Origin: Paraburkholderia dilworthii
GTDB lineage: Bacteria > Pseudomonadota > Gammaproteobacteria > Burkholderiales > Burkholderiaceae
DNA: 38,663 nucleotides
NCBI RefSeq assembly: GCF_000472525.1
Contig: NZ_AWZT01000056.1
Span: 1-38,663 of the forward strand
Reading direction: 5' to 3'
Both the position numbers and the translations under genes were made by a program. Shown piece by piece: positions 7,668 through 16,395 of the stretch (within the stretch, counting starts at the first letter, position 1; the number at the start of each line of letters is the position of its first letter). The notes beneath the pieces are model-generated. The model saw only the letters and a program-made list of their open reading frames with translations. It was not told the origin of the DNA and did not search any database.

Positions 7668-8157
7668 TTTTTGTCCTCCTTGCGGCGGTTGGGCGCCGTT
7701 CGTGTCTGAACTTTTTTTGTGAACTGCCTGCGAACGCTGCCCGGGTGTTGTACGCGATCCCGCGGTCGCGTTTGCTGCGTGAAGTGGTTTGATGAAGCGG
7801 TTCGATGACCCCGTTGAACGAAGCGGTTCAATGAAGCAAAACGGCATTGTCAGCACCGCAGCGGATGCCTGCGACCAGCAAACGACATGCCGCTTACGCG
7901 TACCTAGTGCCTCGCGCCGGCACGTTTCGACTTCGCTCGCGCGGTCCTCATGCGTTGCATGCCGTACCCCGTTTGATTGCGTTTTCAGCTGCGGCTGACG
8001 CAGCGAGGCGCTCATACGTCGCGTGCAATGCACGGCACCGTATGGCCAGACAGTAATCGACGAGCATCAACGAACCTTTCAGACCGCTAAACACAGGTCA
8101 GGTCTCGGGATTGCTTGAGTCTGTGCACGATCGAATCAACGACACAAGGAGTATCCA
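7668..8157. other. Gene-free interval between yetF-like gene and glycine-zipper gene
   Basis: A 490-nt divergent interval. At 7795-7832 it contains two near-identical copies of GAAGCGGTTCRATGA and related fragments (AAGTGGTTTGATGA, GTTGAACGAAGCGG), a short local duplication. No gene with a credible start and ribosome site is seen, and I find no strong promoter match. Confidence 0.45.
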
Positions 8158-8394
8158 TTGAAACGCGCATTTTTCGCCACCGCTCTCGTGGTCTCACTCG
8201 CTTTCATCAACACCGCAGCGCAAGCCGAAGGCTGCACCAAGGGCGCGGTGGTCGGCGGCGTCGCTGGACATGTCGCGGGCGGTCATGGCGTGGCCGGCGC
8301 AGCAGCAGGCTGCGCGATTGGCCATCATGAAGCGAAGAAGAAAGACAAGGCCGCTAGCGCCGCGGCTGCGTCAAGTCAGCCAGCGGGAAAGTAG
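8158..8394 (+). CDS. Small exported glycine-zipper protein, 78 aa
   Basis: A TTG start at 8158 follows AAGGAG at 8146-8151 with six-base spacing; no ATG is available. Residues 1-23 are a signal peptide (MKRAFFATALVVSLAFINTAAQA). The mature part begins EGCTKGAVVGG and holds a glycine-zipper stretch (GGVAGHVAGGHGVAGAAAG) flanked by two cysteines that could form a disulfide, then a Lys/Ala/Ser-rich tail. Glycine-zipper proteins insert in or coat membranes; many in Burkholderia are periplasmic or outer-membrane proteins of unknown function. There is no partner gene nearby. Confidence 0.75.
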   Translation: MKRAFFATALVVSLAFINTAAQAEGCTKGAVVGGVAGHVAGGHGVAGAAAGCAIGHHEAKKKDKAASAAAASSQPAGK

Positions 8395-8407
8395 CACGTC
8401 ATGACGT

Positions 8408-8441
8408 AAAAAAACCGGTGCGATCTGGCGGTCGCTTCCGG
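8408..8441 (-). terminator. Intrinsic terminator of the ferredoxin-NADP reductase gene
   Basis: On the minus strand, CCGG and GCGA arms pair with TCGC and CCGG across a short internal loop, then seven T residues follow (8414-8408). It lies 43 nt after the reductase stop. Confidence 0.58.
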
Positions 8442-8483
8442 GGTGCAGTCGTGCGATGCAGTCGTGCGAGTTTGCGTGCAACG

Positions 8484-9593
8484 TCAACCTGCCGCGCTGA
8501 CTTTCTCGGCGAGTTTTGCGTCGTAACTGGAATGCACATGCACGCGCTTCCTGTCGGGGTACGCGTATGAATAGGCTTTTCGCAGCGCGAGCGACGCCTC
8601 GTGAAAGCCCGACAGAATCAACTTCTGCTTGTTCGGATAGTTGGCGACGTCGCCGACCGCGAAGATGCCTGGCCGTGAGCTTTCATAGTTGGACGTATCG
8701 ACATCCACGCGCCCGCCATGAATGCTCAAGCCCCACTGCCCGATCGGACCGAGATCGGCGACTAGTCCGTACAGCACGACGAGCTGTTCGGCAGGCAGTT
8801 CGGTTTCACCCTCGATATGTCGCAGTGTGATGGATTTCAGGACATCGCCTTTTGCATCGCCCTCAGCATCGCGTTCGACCGTAAGCCCCGAGATCGCGCC
8901 GACGACAAACTCCATCTCGCCCGCTTCGACCGCGCGCCGCATCAGCTCGACGCTGGAATCGGCCGCGCTGAAACCGTTGCGCCGATGCACGAGCGTCACG
9001 CGCCGCGCGACCTTGCGTAAGGCGAGCGCCCAGTCGAGCGCGGAATCGCCGCCTCCGGCCACGACCACGGTTTTGTCGGCGAAATCGGCGAGGCGCTGCA
9101 CGCTGTAATGCACATGGCGCGATTCGAGCGCCACAGCTTCGGCAAGCGGCAGCTTTTGCGGTACGAACGCGCCGTTGCCGGCCGCAAGCAGAATCGCCGC
9201 GACATCGAACGCGAGGCCGCGATCAGTCCGCACGGTCCAGCGGCCATCACTGCGCTGCTCGACCGACTCGACACGTTGCTCCAGATGAATCGGCACATCG
9301 AACGGTTTGCATTGTGCGAGCAAGCGGTCCACCAGTTCACGCGCCGTACACGACGGGATCGCAGGAATGTCGTAGATCGGCTTGTCCGGATACAGCTCCG
9401 TGCATTGACCGCCGATCTTGCCGAGTGCATCGACGATCTGGCAGGACAGCCCGATCACCCCCGCCTCGAACGCGGCAAAGAGGCCCACGGGGCCCGCTCC
9501 GACGATCAGCACGTCGGACCGGATGAGCTCTGAATCGGGCTCTGAATCGGGCGGTAAACCAGGTTGCGAAGCGGGCTCGGCAGTGGACGTCAT
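8484..9593 (-). CDS. Ferredoxin-NADP reductase, thioredoxin reductase-like (TrxR-type FNR)
   Basis: A 369-aa flavoprotein. An FAD-binding Rossmann motif VGAGPVGLFAAFEAG lies near residues 31-45 and an NAD(P)-binding motif VVAGGGDSALDWALAL in the middle domain. The C-terminal FAD motif is GIFAVGDVANYPNKQKLI. The CxxC redox pair of true thioredoxin reductase is absent, and GGQCTELYPDKPIYDIP is typical of the TrxR-like FNR class (Bacillus YumC type). It transfers electrons between NADPH and ferredoxin or flavodoxin in the cytoplasm. The N-terminal ~25 residues are acidic and low-complexity. Start ATG 9593 has a modest GAGATAG ribosome site. It is divergent from the AhpD-like gene. Confidence 0.92.
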   Translation of the reverse strand: MTSTAEPASQPGLPPDSEPDSELIRSDVLIVGAGPVGLFAAFEAGVIGLSCQIVDALGKIGGQCTELYPDKPIYDIPAIPSCTARELVDRLLAQCKPFDVPIHLEQRVESVEQRSDGRWTVRTDRGLAFDVAAILLAAGNGAFVPQKLPLAEAVALESRHVHYSVQRLADFADKTVVVAGGGDSALDWALALRKVARRVTLVHRRNGFSAADSSVELMRRAVEAGEMEFVVGAISGLTVERDAEGDAKGDVLKSITLRHIEGETELPAEQLVVLYGLVADLGPIGQWGLSIHGGRVDVDTSNYESSRPGIFAVGDVANYPNKQKLILSGFHEASLALRKAYSYAYPDRKRVHVHSSYDAKLAEKVSAAG

Positions 9594-9823
9594 TCGCTAT
9601 CTCATGGCGGATCAATAACCCACCATACCGAATCGCCCGGCGCGCGGCAACGATGCCATTACAGCGAGCAAGGACGCTCGAAGCGACGCCCGCCCCTTTC
9701 CCACAGGAGAAATGTGGCTACCTGAAATTCGCCAAAAATGGCCATTTAGCAAAGCCAATCACGCGGCTACCATTCACTCATCGCATCACTGGATGCGTTC
9801 CGCCCAACGCCTAGGAGTGAATC

Positions 9824-10261
9824 ATGCAACAACGTCTCGACTTTTATAAAGCCAGCCCCGCCGCGATCAAGGCCATGCTGGGTCTTGAAGAACGCATCGG
9901 TAAATCGTCTATCGAAAAGTCGCTCGCGGATCTGGTTCGGCTGCGCGCGTCGCAGATCAACGGCTGTGCATTCTGCGTCGACATGCATACCGCCGACGCC
10001 CGCAAAGGCGGCGAAACGGACCGCCGTCTCGCCACAGTGGTCACATGGCGCGAAACGCCTTTCTTCACGGATCGCGAACGCGCGGCGCTCGAATGGACCG
10101 AAGCCCTGACGCTCGTTTCGCACGACCATGTGCCCGACGCCGTATGGGAAGCGGTGCGCCCGCACTTCAGCGACGAAGAACTGGTTGACCTCACACTGCT
10201 CGTCTCGGCGATCAACGCGTGGAATCGCTTTGCGATTTCATTCCGCAAGATGCCTGAATAA
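9824..10261 (+). CDS. Carboxymuconolactone decarboxylase/AhpD-family protein
   Basis: A 145-aa helical protein of the AhpD-like fold. The CxxC redox centre is Cys48-Ala-Phe-Cys51 with His55 (CAFCVDMHTADA), the peroxidase signature of the family; the C-terminal part LVSAINAWNRFAISFR is also typical. These proteins act as alkylhydroperoxidases or thiol oxidoreductases, often against organic peroxides. AGGAG at 9813-9817 sets the ATG start at 9824. It is monocistronic and convergent with the chemoreceptor gene. The physiological substrate is not evident. Confidence 0.92.
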   Translation: MQQRLDFYKASPAAIKAMLGLEERIGKSSIEKSLADLVRLRASQINGCAFCVDMHTADARKGGETDRRLATVVTWRETPFFTDRERAALEWTEALTLVSHDHVPDAVWEAVRPHFSDEELVDLTLLVSAINAWNRFAISFRKMPE

Positions 10262-10379
10262 GCCTTGCAGCATCGCAGGGCACGGCGCGGCACTGCACTG
10301 CGCGCCGCCGCGTTAAGGCAGCGCAAGGCAACCGACCGCAACGCAATCGAACGAAGGTGCAATCACCGGAGCCGCACTA

Positions 10380-11969
10380 TTAAGCGGCTCGCAGCCCGGG
10401 CTCGCGCGGCGCCGTCTCGCGCGCGAGTGCGACCTTGAACGCCGCGGTCAATTCGCTCAATTGCCGCGCCTGTTCCGCGAGCGAGTTCGCGGTCGCCGCG
10501 CTTTCCTCGACGAGCGCCGCATTGTGCTGCGTGACCTCATCCATTTGCGTGACGGCGAGGCTCACCTGCTTGATGCCTTCGCTCTGCTGTTTCGAAGCCG
10601 CCGCAATTTCGCCGACGATGCGCGCCACGCGCTGGATTGCGGCCTCGATTTCCTGCATCGTGCTGCCCGCCCGATCAACGAGTCCTGCGCCGCTTTGAAC
10701 GCGTGAGTTCGACTCGGCGATCAGCGAGCCGATCTCCTTGGCAGCCGCCGCCGAACGCTGCGCGAGACTGCGCACTTCGCCAGCCACGACAGCGAAGCCG
10801 CGCCCTTCTTCGCCGGCGCGCGCCGCTTCGACTGCGGCGTTCAACGCGAGAATATTAGTCTGAAACGCGATACCTTCGATCGCGGCGATGATGCCGGTCA
10901 TCTTCGCGGATCCGGCATGAATCGCGCGCATCGTCTCGACCATGCCGACCACCGAATCGCGCCCTTGCGCGGCCATTTCCGACGCGCGCGTGGCCAGTTC
11001 GCTCGCATGATGCGCGTGCTCGGCATTCAACTGCACCGTCGATGTGAGCTCTTCCATCGCCGCCGCGGTCTGTTCCAGCGACGCCGCCTGCTCCTCCGTG
11101 CGTTGCGACAGATCGAGGTTGCCCGCCGCGATCTGTTGCGTCGACGACGCGATCGAATGCGATCCGGCACGCACGCTCGTCACCGTCGCGCGAAGCTTGT
11201 CCTGCATCGACGCGAGTCCGCGCAGCAGCATCGCCATTTCGTCGTTCGAACGGATCGCCACGCGCGTCGTCAGTTCGCCCGCGGCAATCGCGTCGAACTG
11301 GCGCAGCGCGGCGTGCAGCGGCTCCATGATCGCGCGGCGCAGCGTGCGCCAACTGAAGAACGCGACCGTGAGCCCGATCAGCACGCTGCCGACGCTCGCA
11401 TCCAACAACCCATGAAAGAGCGCGGCCGAGCGCTCGTTCGCGTCGTCGGCCTGCTGGTTCAGATAGGCCTCCAATGCGCCCTGGCTCGCGTTCATTGCCG
11501 TGTACAGACCGATTAGGCGATTCGCCCGGGCTTCGTCCATCCAGCTCGCGTTTCCGGTGCGGATCGCGTCGATCAGTTGGTCAATGCCGTCGCGCCGCAC
11601 GGCGGTGCGTCTGGCGTCAAGGTCATCCGTGAGGCGTTGCAGGTCGGGCGTTTTCGGCAGATCGCGGAAACTGCGCCACCAGGTGTCCGACTCCCCGAGG
11701 AGCATGCGGGCGCGTTCGAGTTGCGCGTTCAATTGCGGCGAATGCGGATTGCTCATCGCCCAGTCGAGCCCGAAGCGCGCCCGCGACATGGCGGTGCCGG
11801 ACTTGCCGAGCGCCACCACCGACGCGAAATGCACGTTATACGCCTCGCGCTGCGCATGATTGCTTTCGGCCATGCCGAAAATGCCAAGCACGCCGATGAC
11901 AACGAGTAGCGCGCCGAGAAACGCAATCGTGATTGCGATGCGCAGGTTGATGGTGAGGTTTCTGGTCAT
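10380..11969 (-). CDS. Methyl-accepting chemotaxis protein, no C-terminal pentapeptide
   Basis: A 529-aa chemoreceptor. Helix 1 (about residues 11-32) and a second helix near 195 bracket a ~160-residue periplasmic four-helix-bundle sensor. HAMP follows (RAIMEPLHAALRQFDAIAAGELTTRV), then the signalling domain with the hairpin-tip sequence GIAFQTNILALNAAVEAARAG. The protein ends GLRAA, without the tether pentapeptide seen in the other receptor of this window. Start ATG 11969 (MTRNLTINLR) is preferred over the longer frame to 12080 because of the GGGGAAGAG upstream and the immediate transmembrane signal. It is divergent from an MFS exporter; the shared region carries an inverted repeat. The ligand is unknown. 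Confidence 0.93.
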   Translation of the reverse strand: MTRNLTINLRIAITIAFLGALLVVIGVLGIFGMAESNHAQREAYNVHFASVVALGKSGTAMSRARFGLDWAMSNPHSPQLNAQLERARMLLGESDTWWRSFRDLPKTPDLQRLTDDLDARRTAVRRDGIDQLIDAIRTGNASWMDEARANRLIGLYTAMNASQGALEAYLNQQADDANERSAALFHGLLDASVGSVLIGLTVAFFSWRTLRRAIMEPLHAALRQFDAIAAGELTTRVAIRSNDEMAMLLRGLASMQDKLRATVTSVRAGSHSIASSTQQIAAGNLDLSQRTEEQAASLEQTAAAMEELTSTVQLNAEHAHHASELATRASEMAAQGRDSVVGMVETMRAIHAGSAKMTGIIAAIEGIAFQTNILALNAAVEAARAGEEGRGFAVVAGEVRSLAQRSAAAAKEIGSLIAESNSRVQSGAGLVDRAGSTMQEIEAAIQRVARIVGEIAAASKQQSEGIKQVSLAVTQMDEVTQHNAALVEESAATANSLAEQARQLSELTAAFKVALARETAPREPGLRAA

Positions 11970-12020
11970 GGTGGCGCGTCTCTTCCCCGTTGGTCGTTCT
12001 TTTCGGTTGAACGATGTTAG

Positions 12021-12060
12021 TTCCATATATGAAACGTTGCACCGTATATGGAAAATTATA
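12021..12060. promoter_or_regulatory. Inverted repeat operator between chemoreceptor and MFS gene, with -10 box
   Basis: TTCCATATA (12021-12029) and TATATGGAA (12045-12053) form a perfect 9-bp inverted repeat with a 15-nt centre. The left copy extends to GTTCCATATATGAAAC, itself a 14/16 palindrome. On the minus strand TATAAT (12060-12055) lies immediately upstream, so the repeat would cover the chemoreceptor transcription start. A divergent TTGCAC lies inside the centre. The layout fits a repressor site; the protein is unknown. Confidence 0.55.
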
Positions 12061-12246
12061 ACGATGCGCACCCGCGTCAAAAAATAAAAATGGGCGCCGG
12101 TGGCGGCCGCACGACACTTCTGGCTTACACACCGTGCGGCTCAAACAGCCCGCGGACTTCCCGCCCAGCCGTGATGGCCATATCATTGAAGCGTTTGCTG
12201 ACAAAATTTCAAGCACAGGCGCCGCGCGCCGACCATTTGCCATCAC

Positions 12247-13638
12247 ATGACCAGGGATTCGTCGCATACCGCGCTGCTGTGGATCGTCGCCGCCGGTTTT
12301 TTCATGCAGTCGCTCGACACGACGATCGTCAATACGGCGCTGCCGTCGATCGCGCACACCCTGCACGTCGCGCCGCTTGCGATGCAGCCCATCGTGGTCG
12401 CCTACACATTGACGATGGCGATGCTCACGCCCGCGTCCGGCTGGCTCGCCGACCGCTTCGGCACGCGGCGCGTCTATTTCGCCGCGATCCTGATCTTCGT
12501 GATCGGCTCGATCTGTTGCGCGAGCGCGCATACGCTCGGTCAACTCGTGATCGCACGCGTGCTGCAAGGCGTGGGCGGCTCGATGCTGTTGCCGATCGGA
12601 CGCCTCGCCGTGCTGCGCAGCGTGTCCGGCGAACAGTACGTGTCGGCGCTCGCGTTCATTTCGGTCGCCGGACAACTCGGGCCGATTGCCGGGCCGACGC
12701 TCGGCGGCTGGTTCGTTCAGGCGATCACGTGGCACTGGATCTTTCTGATCAACGTTCCGATCGGTGCCGCGGGCCTCTACGCGGTGCAGCGCTTTCTGCC
12801 ATCGCACGGCGAGAAGCAGGCGCCGCCCTTTGATTTCATCGGCTGCGGATTGCTGTCGCTGTGCATGATCGCGTTTTCGGTGGCCGTCGACGCGCCCGTG
12901 CCCACACATCAGGGCGCGTGGTCGGCGGCGTTGTTCGTGCTCGCGGTGGTCAGCGCGCTCGCCTATATTCCGCACGCAAAACGGCGGCGCAATCCGCTCT
13001 TCAAACTCTCGCTCTTTGGCGAGCCGAACTTCAGCGTGGGGTTGATCGGCAACCTGGTATGCCGTATCGGCTCGAGCGCCGTGCCGTTTCTCGTGCCGCT
13101 GCTGTTGCAACTCCAACTGGGTTACACGCCGCTGCACTCGGGCCTGATGATGCTGCCCGCGGCGCTCGCGGGCACGGTCGCCAAACGCTGGATCGCGCCG
13201 CTCGTACGACGCTACGGCTATGACCTGTTCCTGCTGGTCAATACGGTCATCGTCGGTTCGTCGATCGTTGCATTTGCATTGATCTCGCGCGGCACGCCGC
13301 TCATCGTGGAGATTGCGATTCTGGCCGTGTTCGGCGCGGCCAACTCGATGCAGTTCGCGGCCATGAACAGCGTGACGCTCAAGGGCCTCTCGCATGAAGA
13401 CGCCGGCAGCGGCAACAGCCTTTTCTCGATGGTGCAGATGCTGGCGATCGGCCTTGGCGTGTCCATCGGCGGCGGCCTCGTGAAGCTGTTTGCCGCGCAG
13501 TGGGGCTCAGCCGCGCTCGGCTTTCGTCTCAGCTTCGTGTGTGTGGGCGCGATCACGCTGATGTCGGCATGGGTATTTCGTCATCTGGACACCGCGCCCG
13601 GCGTGCGCGCGCCGGCCAGCCAGGGACTCGGACGTTGA
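12247..13638 (+). CDS. MFS transporter, DHA2/MdtD-like
   Basis: A 463-aa polytopic membrane protein with the DHA2 hallmarks: DTTIVNTALPSIA in helix 1, WLADRFGTRRVYF (motif A), GPIAGPTLGGWF (motif C) and WHWIFLINVPIG. It closely resembles E. coli MdtD in architecture. The likely role is proton-coupled export of a small hydrophobic compound; the substrate cannot be inferred. The start ATG 12247 has a poor ribosome site. It is followed 140 nt later by a LysR regulator in the same direction, which might control it, and shares its upstream region with the divergent chemoreceptor. Confidence 0.9.
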   Translation: MTRDSSHTALLWIVAAGFFMQSLDTTIVNTALPSIAHTLHVAPLAMQPIVVAYTLTMAMLTPASGWLADRFGTRRVYFAAILIFVIGSICCASAHTLGQLVIARVLQGVGGSMLLPIGRLAVLRSVSGEQYVSALAFISVAGQLGPIAGPTLGGWFVQAITWHWIFLINVPIGAAGLYAVQRFLPSHGEKQAPPFDFIGCGLLSLCMIAFSVAVDAPVPTHQGAWSAALFVLAVVSALAYIPHAKRRRNPLFKLSLFGEPNFSVGLIGNLVCRIGSSAVPFLVPLLLQLQLGYTPLHSGLMMLPAALAGTVAKRWIAPLVRRYGYDLFLLVNTVIVGSSIVAFALISRGTPLIVEIAILAVFGAANSMQFAAMNSVTLKGLSHEDAGSGNSLFSMVQMLAIGLGVSIGGGLVKLFAAQWGSAALGFRLSFVCVGAITLMSAWVFRHLDTAPGVRAPASQGLGR

Positions 13639-13778
13639 AACGAGCGGCGCTGCGTGTCCGCCTTGTCGGGTCAATCATGCAGCACGCATCACCGGAACGC
13701 CCTCCGTGCCCGCACGGGTTCCGGCAGCGCGTTTCGCGTTAGCATGGACGGCGTTCATAAATAACAAAGGACTATCAC

Positions 13779-14699
13779 ATGCCATTTGACGAGCGCATGC
13801 TGAACGGCATGGGCGTGCTGACAGCGATCGTCGATTGCGGAAGTTTTGCGGCCGCAGGCGTTGCGCTCGACATGTCGCAATCGGGTGTGAGCCGTTCGGT
13901 CGCGCGGCTTGAGGCGCGTTTGGGCATCCGGCTGTTCGACCGCACCACGCGCTCGGTCACGCTCACCGACGAAGGCCGGCGCTTTTACGAACAGATCGTG
14001 CCGTTGCTAAGCGGGCTCGAAGAAGCGGCCGCCTCGGCCACACAAGGCGCGACGGCCGTTCGCGGACGCCTGCGCGTGAACATGGACCCGTTCTTCTCGC
14101 GCCTCGTGCTTGGGCCGCGGCTCGGCGGTTTCGTCGACAAGCATCCGGATCTGCAACTCGAACTGGTCACGCGCGACCAGTTGAGCGATATGGTCGGCGA
14201 CGGTTTCGACGTCGCGATCCGCTTTGGCGAGCCGCCGGTGTCGTCGCTGATCGCGCGCAAGCTGCTCGACACGCGCATTCTGACCGTGGCCGCGCCGTCG
14301 TATCTGAAGAAGCATGGCCATCCGGCTAATCCTGCGGAACTGGAGAGCGGCAAACATGCGTGCATCAAGTTTCGCGATCCGCTTACGGGTTATCCGTTTA
14401 GCTGGGAGTTTCATCGCGGCCGCAAAAAGATCGTCATCACACCACAAGGCCGACTGACGGTAAACGACGTCGGCACCTTGCATAGCGTCTGCACCGCGGG
14501 CCAGGGGGTTGCGCAGATTCTCTCGCTCGGCGCGGAGTCCCTGCTCATGAGCGGCAGGCTCGTCGAGCTGTTCCCCGAGTGGGGCGACGAGCTTTATCCG
14601 CTCTATGCGCTGTATCCGTCGCGGCATCATCCACCTGCCAAGGTGCGCGCATTCCTTGATTTCATCGTCTCGCTGACGGGCGCTGCTCAGCCCGAGTGA
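13779..14699 (+). CDS. LysR-family transcriptional regulator
   Basis: A 306-aa LTTR. The N-terminal winged helix-turn-helix (about 10-65) contains GSFAAAGVALDMSQSGVSRSVARLEARLGIRLFDRTTR. The C-terminal periplasmic-binding-like effector domain (about 95-300) follows, of the DmlR/CrgA-like class with YLKKHGHPANPAEL. ATG 13779 follows AAAGGA. LTTRs usually control a divergent or adjacent gene; here the neighbours are the MFS exporter behind it and a small hydrophilic protein ahead, so the target is not obvious. Confidence 0.93.
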   Translation: MPFDERMLNGMGVLTAIVDCGSFAAAGVALDMSQSGVSRSVARLEARLGIRLFDRTTRSVTLTDEGRRFYEQIVPLLSGLEEAAASATQGATAVRGRLRVNMDPFFSRLVLGPRLGGFVDKHPDLQLELVTRDQLSDMVGDGFDVAIRFGEPPVSSLIARKLLDTRILTVAAPSYLKKHGHPANPAELESGKHACIKFRDPLTGYPFSWEFHRGRKKIVITPQGRLTVNDVGTLHSVCTAGQGVAQILSLGAESLLMSGRLVELFPEWGDELYPLYALYPSRHHPPAKVRAFLDFIVSLTGAAQPE

Positions 14700-14752
14700 A
14701 CGCGCAGGCCCGGGCTTTGCTCTGCAGGTCAGTGTTCAACCAGGAGAAAGTC

Positions 14753-14929
14753 ATGGCCGACACCAAACAGCAGACCGACGATAAGCCGGACGACGCCCAT
14801 CCGCAGCCGGCAGTACACAGCGACAACGAGAAAAGCAAGCTGCCGGAGCGCAGCGATGAAGGGCGCGATCAGTCGCCGGCCGATCGTCCGGGCCAGAAGC
14901 CGGGCGAAGGCGAACCGTCAGTCGGTTGA
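14753..14929 (+). CDS. Small highly charged, probably disordered protein, 58 aa
   Basis: The start is ATG 14753 behind AGGAGAAAG; the upstream in-frame ATG (14696) has no ribosome site and overlaps the LysR stop. The product is Asp/Glu/Lys/Gln/Pro-rich (TDDKPDDAHPQPAVHSDNEK) without hydrophobic segments, resembling small stress-type hydrophilic proteins by composition only. A strong terminator follows 20 nt downstream. Confidence 0.66.
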   Translation: MADTKQQTDDKPDDAHPQPAVHSDNEKSKLPERSDEGRDQSPADRPGQKPGEGEPSVG

Positions 14930-14949
14930 AATTAAGCGCGAGTCTACAA

Positions 14950-14992
14950 GCGGCTTTGCTGCATTTGAGCGGCAAAGCCGCATAAATTTTTC
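14950..14992 (+). terminator. Intrinsic terminator after the 58-aa gene
   Basis: A perfect 10-bp stem (GCGGCTTTGC, 12-nt loop, GCAAAGCCGC) is followed by CATAAATTTTT. Confidence 0.78.
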
Positions 14993-15141
14993 CCTTCCAC
15001 CGCCTTTCATACCCAGGCATTTTTTCCGTTTTTTTACCGAATATTTTTTCGGCGTGATCGACTATTTTTCTGCTTGCAGCAATGTGTGCGAACAGGCAAA
15101 CCGGCTGCCGCCCCTTCAACAGATAACAAAGGCGACGCCCC

Positions 15142-16233
15142 ATGTCCATTCCTGTGCCCTGCCCCGAGCCGGCCAAAGTGTCCATTTGCCTGCCGACGTG
15201 CAACCGGCCGGAACTGCTCGTCGAGTGCATCGACTCGTGTCTTGCGCAGACCTACGGCAATGTGGAAATCGTGATCGGCGACGATTCGAGCGACGCGCGC
15301 ACCGAGCAACTCATCGCATCGCGTTACCGGAACGAGCGGCGCATCCGTTATACGCGGAACGAGCCGCCGCTTGGCCAGGCGCGCAATGTCGCGAGCCTGT
15401 TCGAGCGGGCGCGCGGCGACAGGGTCCTGTTGATTCACGACGACGATCTGCTCACCACCGACGGCGTCGAAAAACTTGCATCGCTCTGGAAGCTGCATCC
15501 ACAGCTCGATGCCGCATTCGGCGCCCAGTATGAAGCTGACCATTCCGGCGCCATCGACGTCGAGGCGAGCGCGCGGCTCAACGCGGCGTTCCGGCGCACC
15601 AGGGACGCCGAAGGCTTGCAGCCGCTGCCCGGCAGAACGGGCCTCGTTCAGATGTTCCCGAACAACGGCTGGATGGCCGACGCGCGGCTCGTCAAGCGCA
15701 TCGGCTATAAGGAGCAGTGCGGCGTGTGCTGCGATTTCGTATTCGGCGCCGAACTATGCCTCGCGGCGCGCGAGGTGTTTTATCTGCACGACTATGTGTC
15801 GGTGTACCGCAAGACCGCCACTTCCGTCTCCCATAGCACGCGCGGCACGGCGGCGGCGGCGACGCTCAGCGCCTATGCGTTCGTCAAGATGCTGAAACTG
15901 CCGCCGCAACTGGAAGCTTCACGCAAGCTCGCGCTGCGGCGGCTCGCGCCCATCGTCGTGTCGGTGCATGCGAGGAATCGAGAGGCGCGGCTCGGTCTCA
16001 CGATCGCGCTGGCTCATCTGTTTGCGTATCACTATGGGCTGAGCGCGCGGCTTTACTACCATCTGCTGATGCTTTCGCGGGCCGCGGTGAGCGCGCGCGA
16101 GCGGGCCGTGGCGATTGCCGCCGCTGCGGCGCCGGGGGCGTCTGTGGCGTCTGTGGGGTCGAGCGGCGAAGCCGGCGCGATGGCGAAGGACCTCGTCGCG
16201 GAACTGGCCGCTGATACGGCCGAGCCTCGCTGA
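15142..16233 (+). CDS. Family 2 glycosyltransferase (GT-A fold)
   Basis: A 363-aa cytoplasmic glycosyltransferase. The N-terminal domain has VSICLPTCNRPELLVECIDS, then IGDDSS (46-50) for nucleotide binding, and HDDD (99-102) as the metal-binding DxD. The C-terminal ~130 residues are helical and end in a low-complexity Ala/Ser/Gly tail (AAAAAPGASVASVGSSGEAG). GT2 enzymes transfer sugars from nucleotide donors to polysaccharide, lipid or protein. It stands alone without surface-polysaccharide genes, so the acceptor is unknown. An AAAGG element precedes ATG 15142. The upstream 100 nt are unusually T-rich. Confidence 0.9.
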   Translation: MSIPVPCPEPAKVSICLPTCNRPELLVECIDSCLAQTYGNVEIVIGDDSSDARTEQLIASRYRNERRIRYTRNEPPLGQARNVASLFERARGDRVLLIHDDDLLTTDGVEKLASLWKLHPQLDAAFGAQYEADHSGAIDVEASARLNAAFRRTRDAEGLQPLPGRTGLVQMFPNNGWMADARLVKRIGYKEQCGVCCDFVFGAELCLAAREVFYLHDYVSVYRKTATSVSHSTRGTAAAATLSAYAFVKMLKLPPQLEASRKLALRRLAPIVVSVHARNREARLGLTIALAHLFAYHYGLSARLYYHLLMLSRAAVSARERAVAIAAAAAPGASVASVGSSGEAGAMAKDLVAELAADTAEPR

Positions 16234-16291
16234 TCTTCGAAGCCGCGGTGATCCTCGAAGCCTCGCCGGCACACGCGGTCAGCGCTTTTTC

Positions 16292-16314
16292 TGCTAAGCA
16301 TCCTCTGCTTAGCA
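16292..16314. other. Perfect 9-bp dyad TGCTAAGCA/TGCTTAGCA
   Basis: The arms at 16292-16300 and 16306-16314 enclose TCCTC. No T run follows on the + strand, so it is not a standard terminator. It lies 17 nt upstream of a -35 box for the 73-aa gene and could be a protein site or a processed 3' end of the glycosyltransferase transcript. Confidence 0.5.
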
Positions 16315-16330
16315 AACGCGTATTTGTTGC

Positions 16331-16359
16331 TTGGACTCGCGCCCGCCGCTGATTACGAT
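16331..16359 (+). promoter_or_regulatory. Sigma70-type promoter of the 73-aa gene
   Basis: TTGGAC (16331-16336) and TACGAT (16354-16359) are separated by 17 bp, about 37 nt before the ATG. Confidence 0.55.
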
Positions 16360-16395
16360 GAGCCGGACACGTCATCAGCTTCGAGGTGATTCGCC

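Noticed and set aside
8396..8407. 12-bp palindrome ACGTCATGACGT after the glycine-zipper gene
   Set aside because: It is followed by A residues on +, not T, so it is not a terminator for that gene; the minus-strand hairpin next to it explains the A/T run.
10283..10307. GC hairpin CGGCGCG/CGCGCCG after the AhpD-like gene
   Set aside because: No T run on either strand, and GC-rich stems of this size are expected by chance here.
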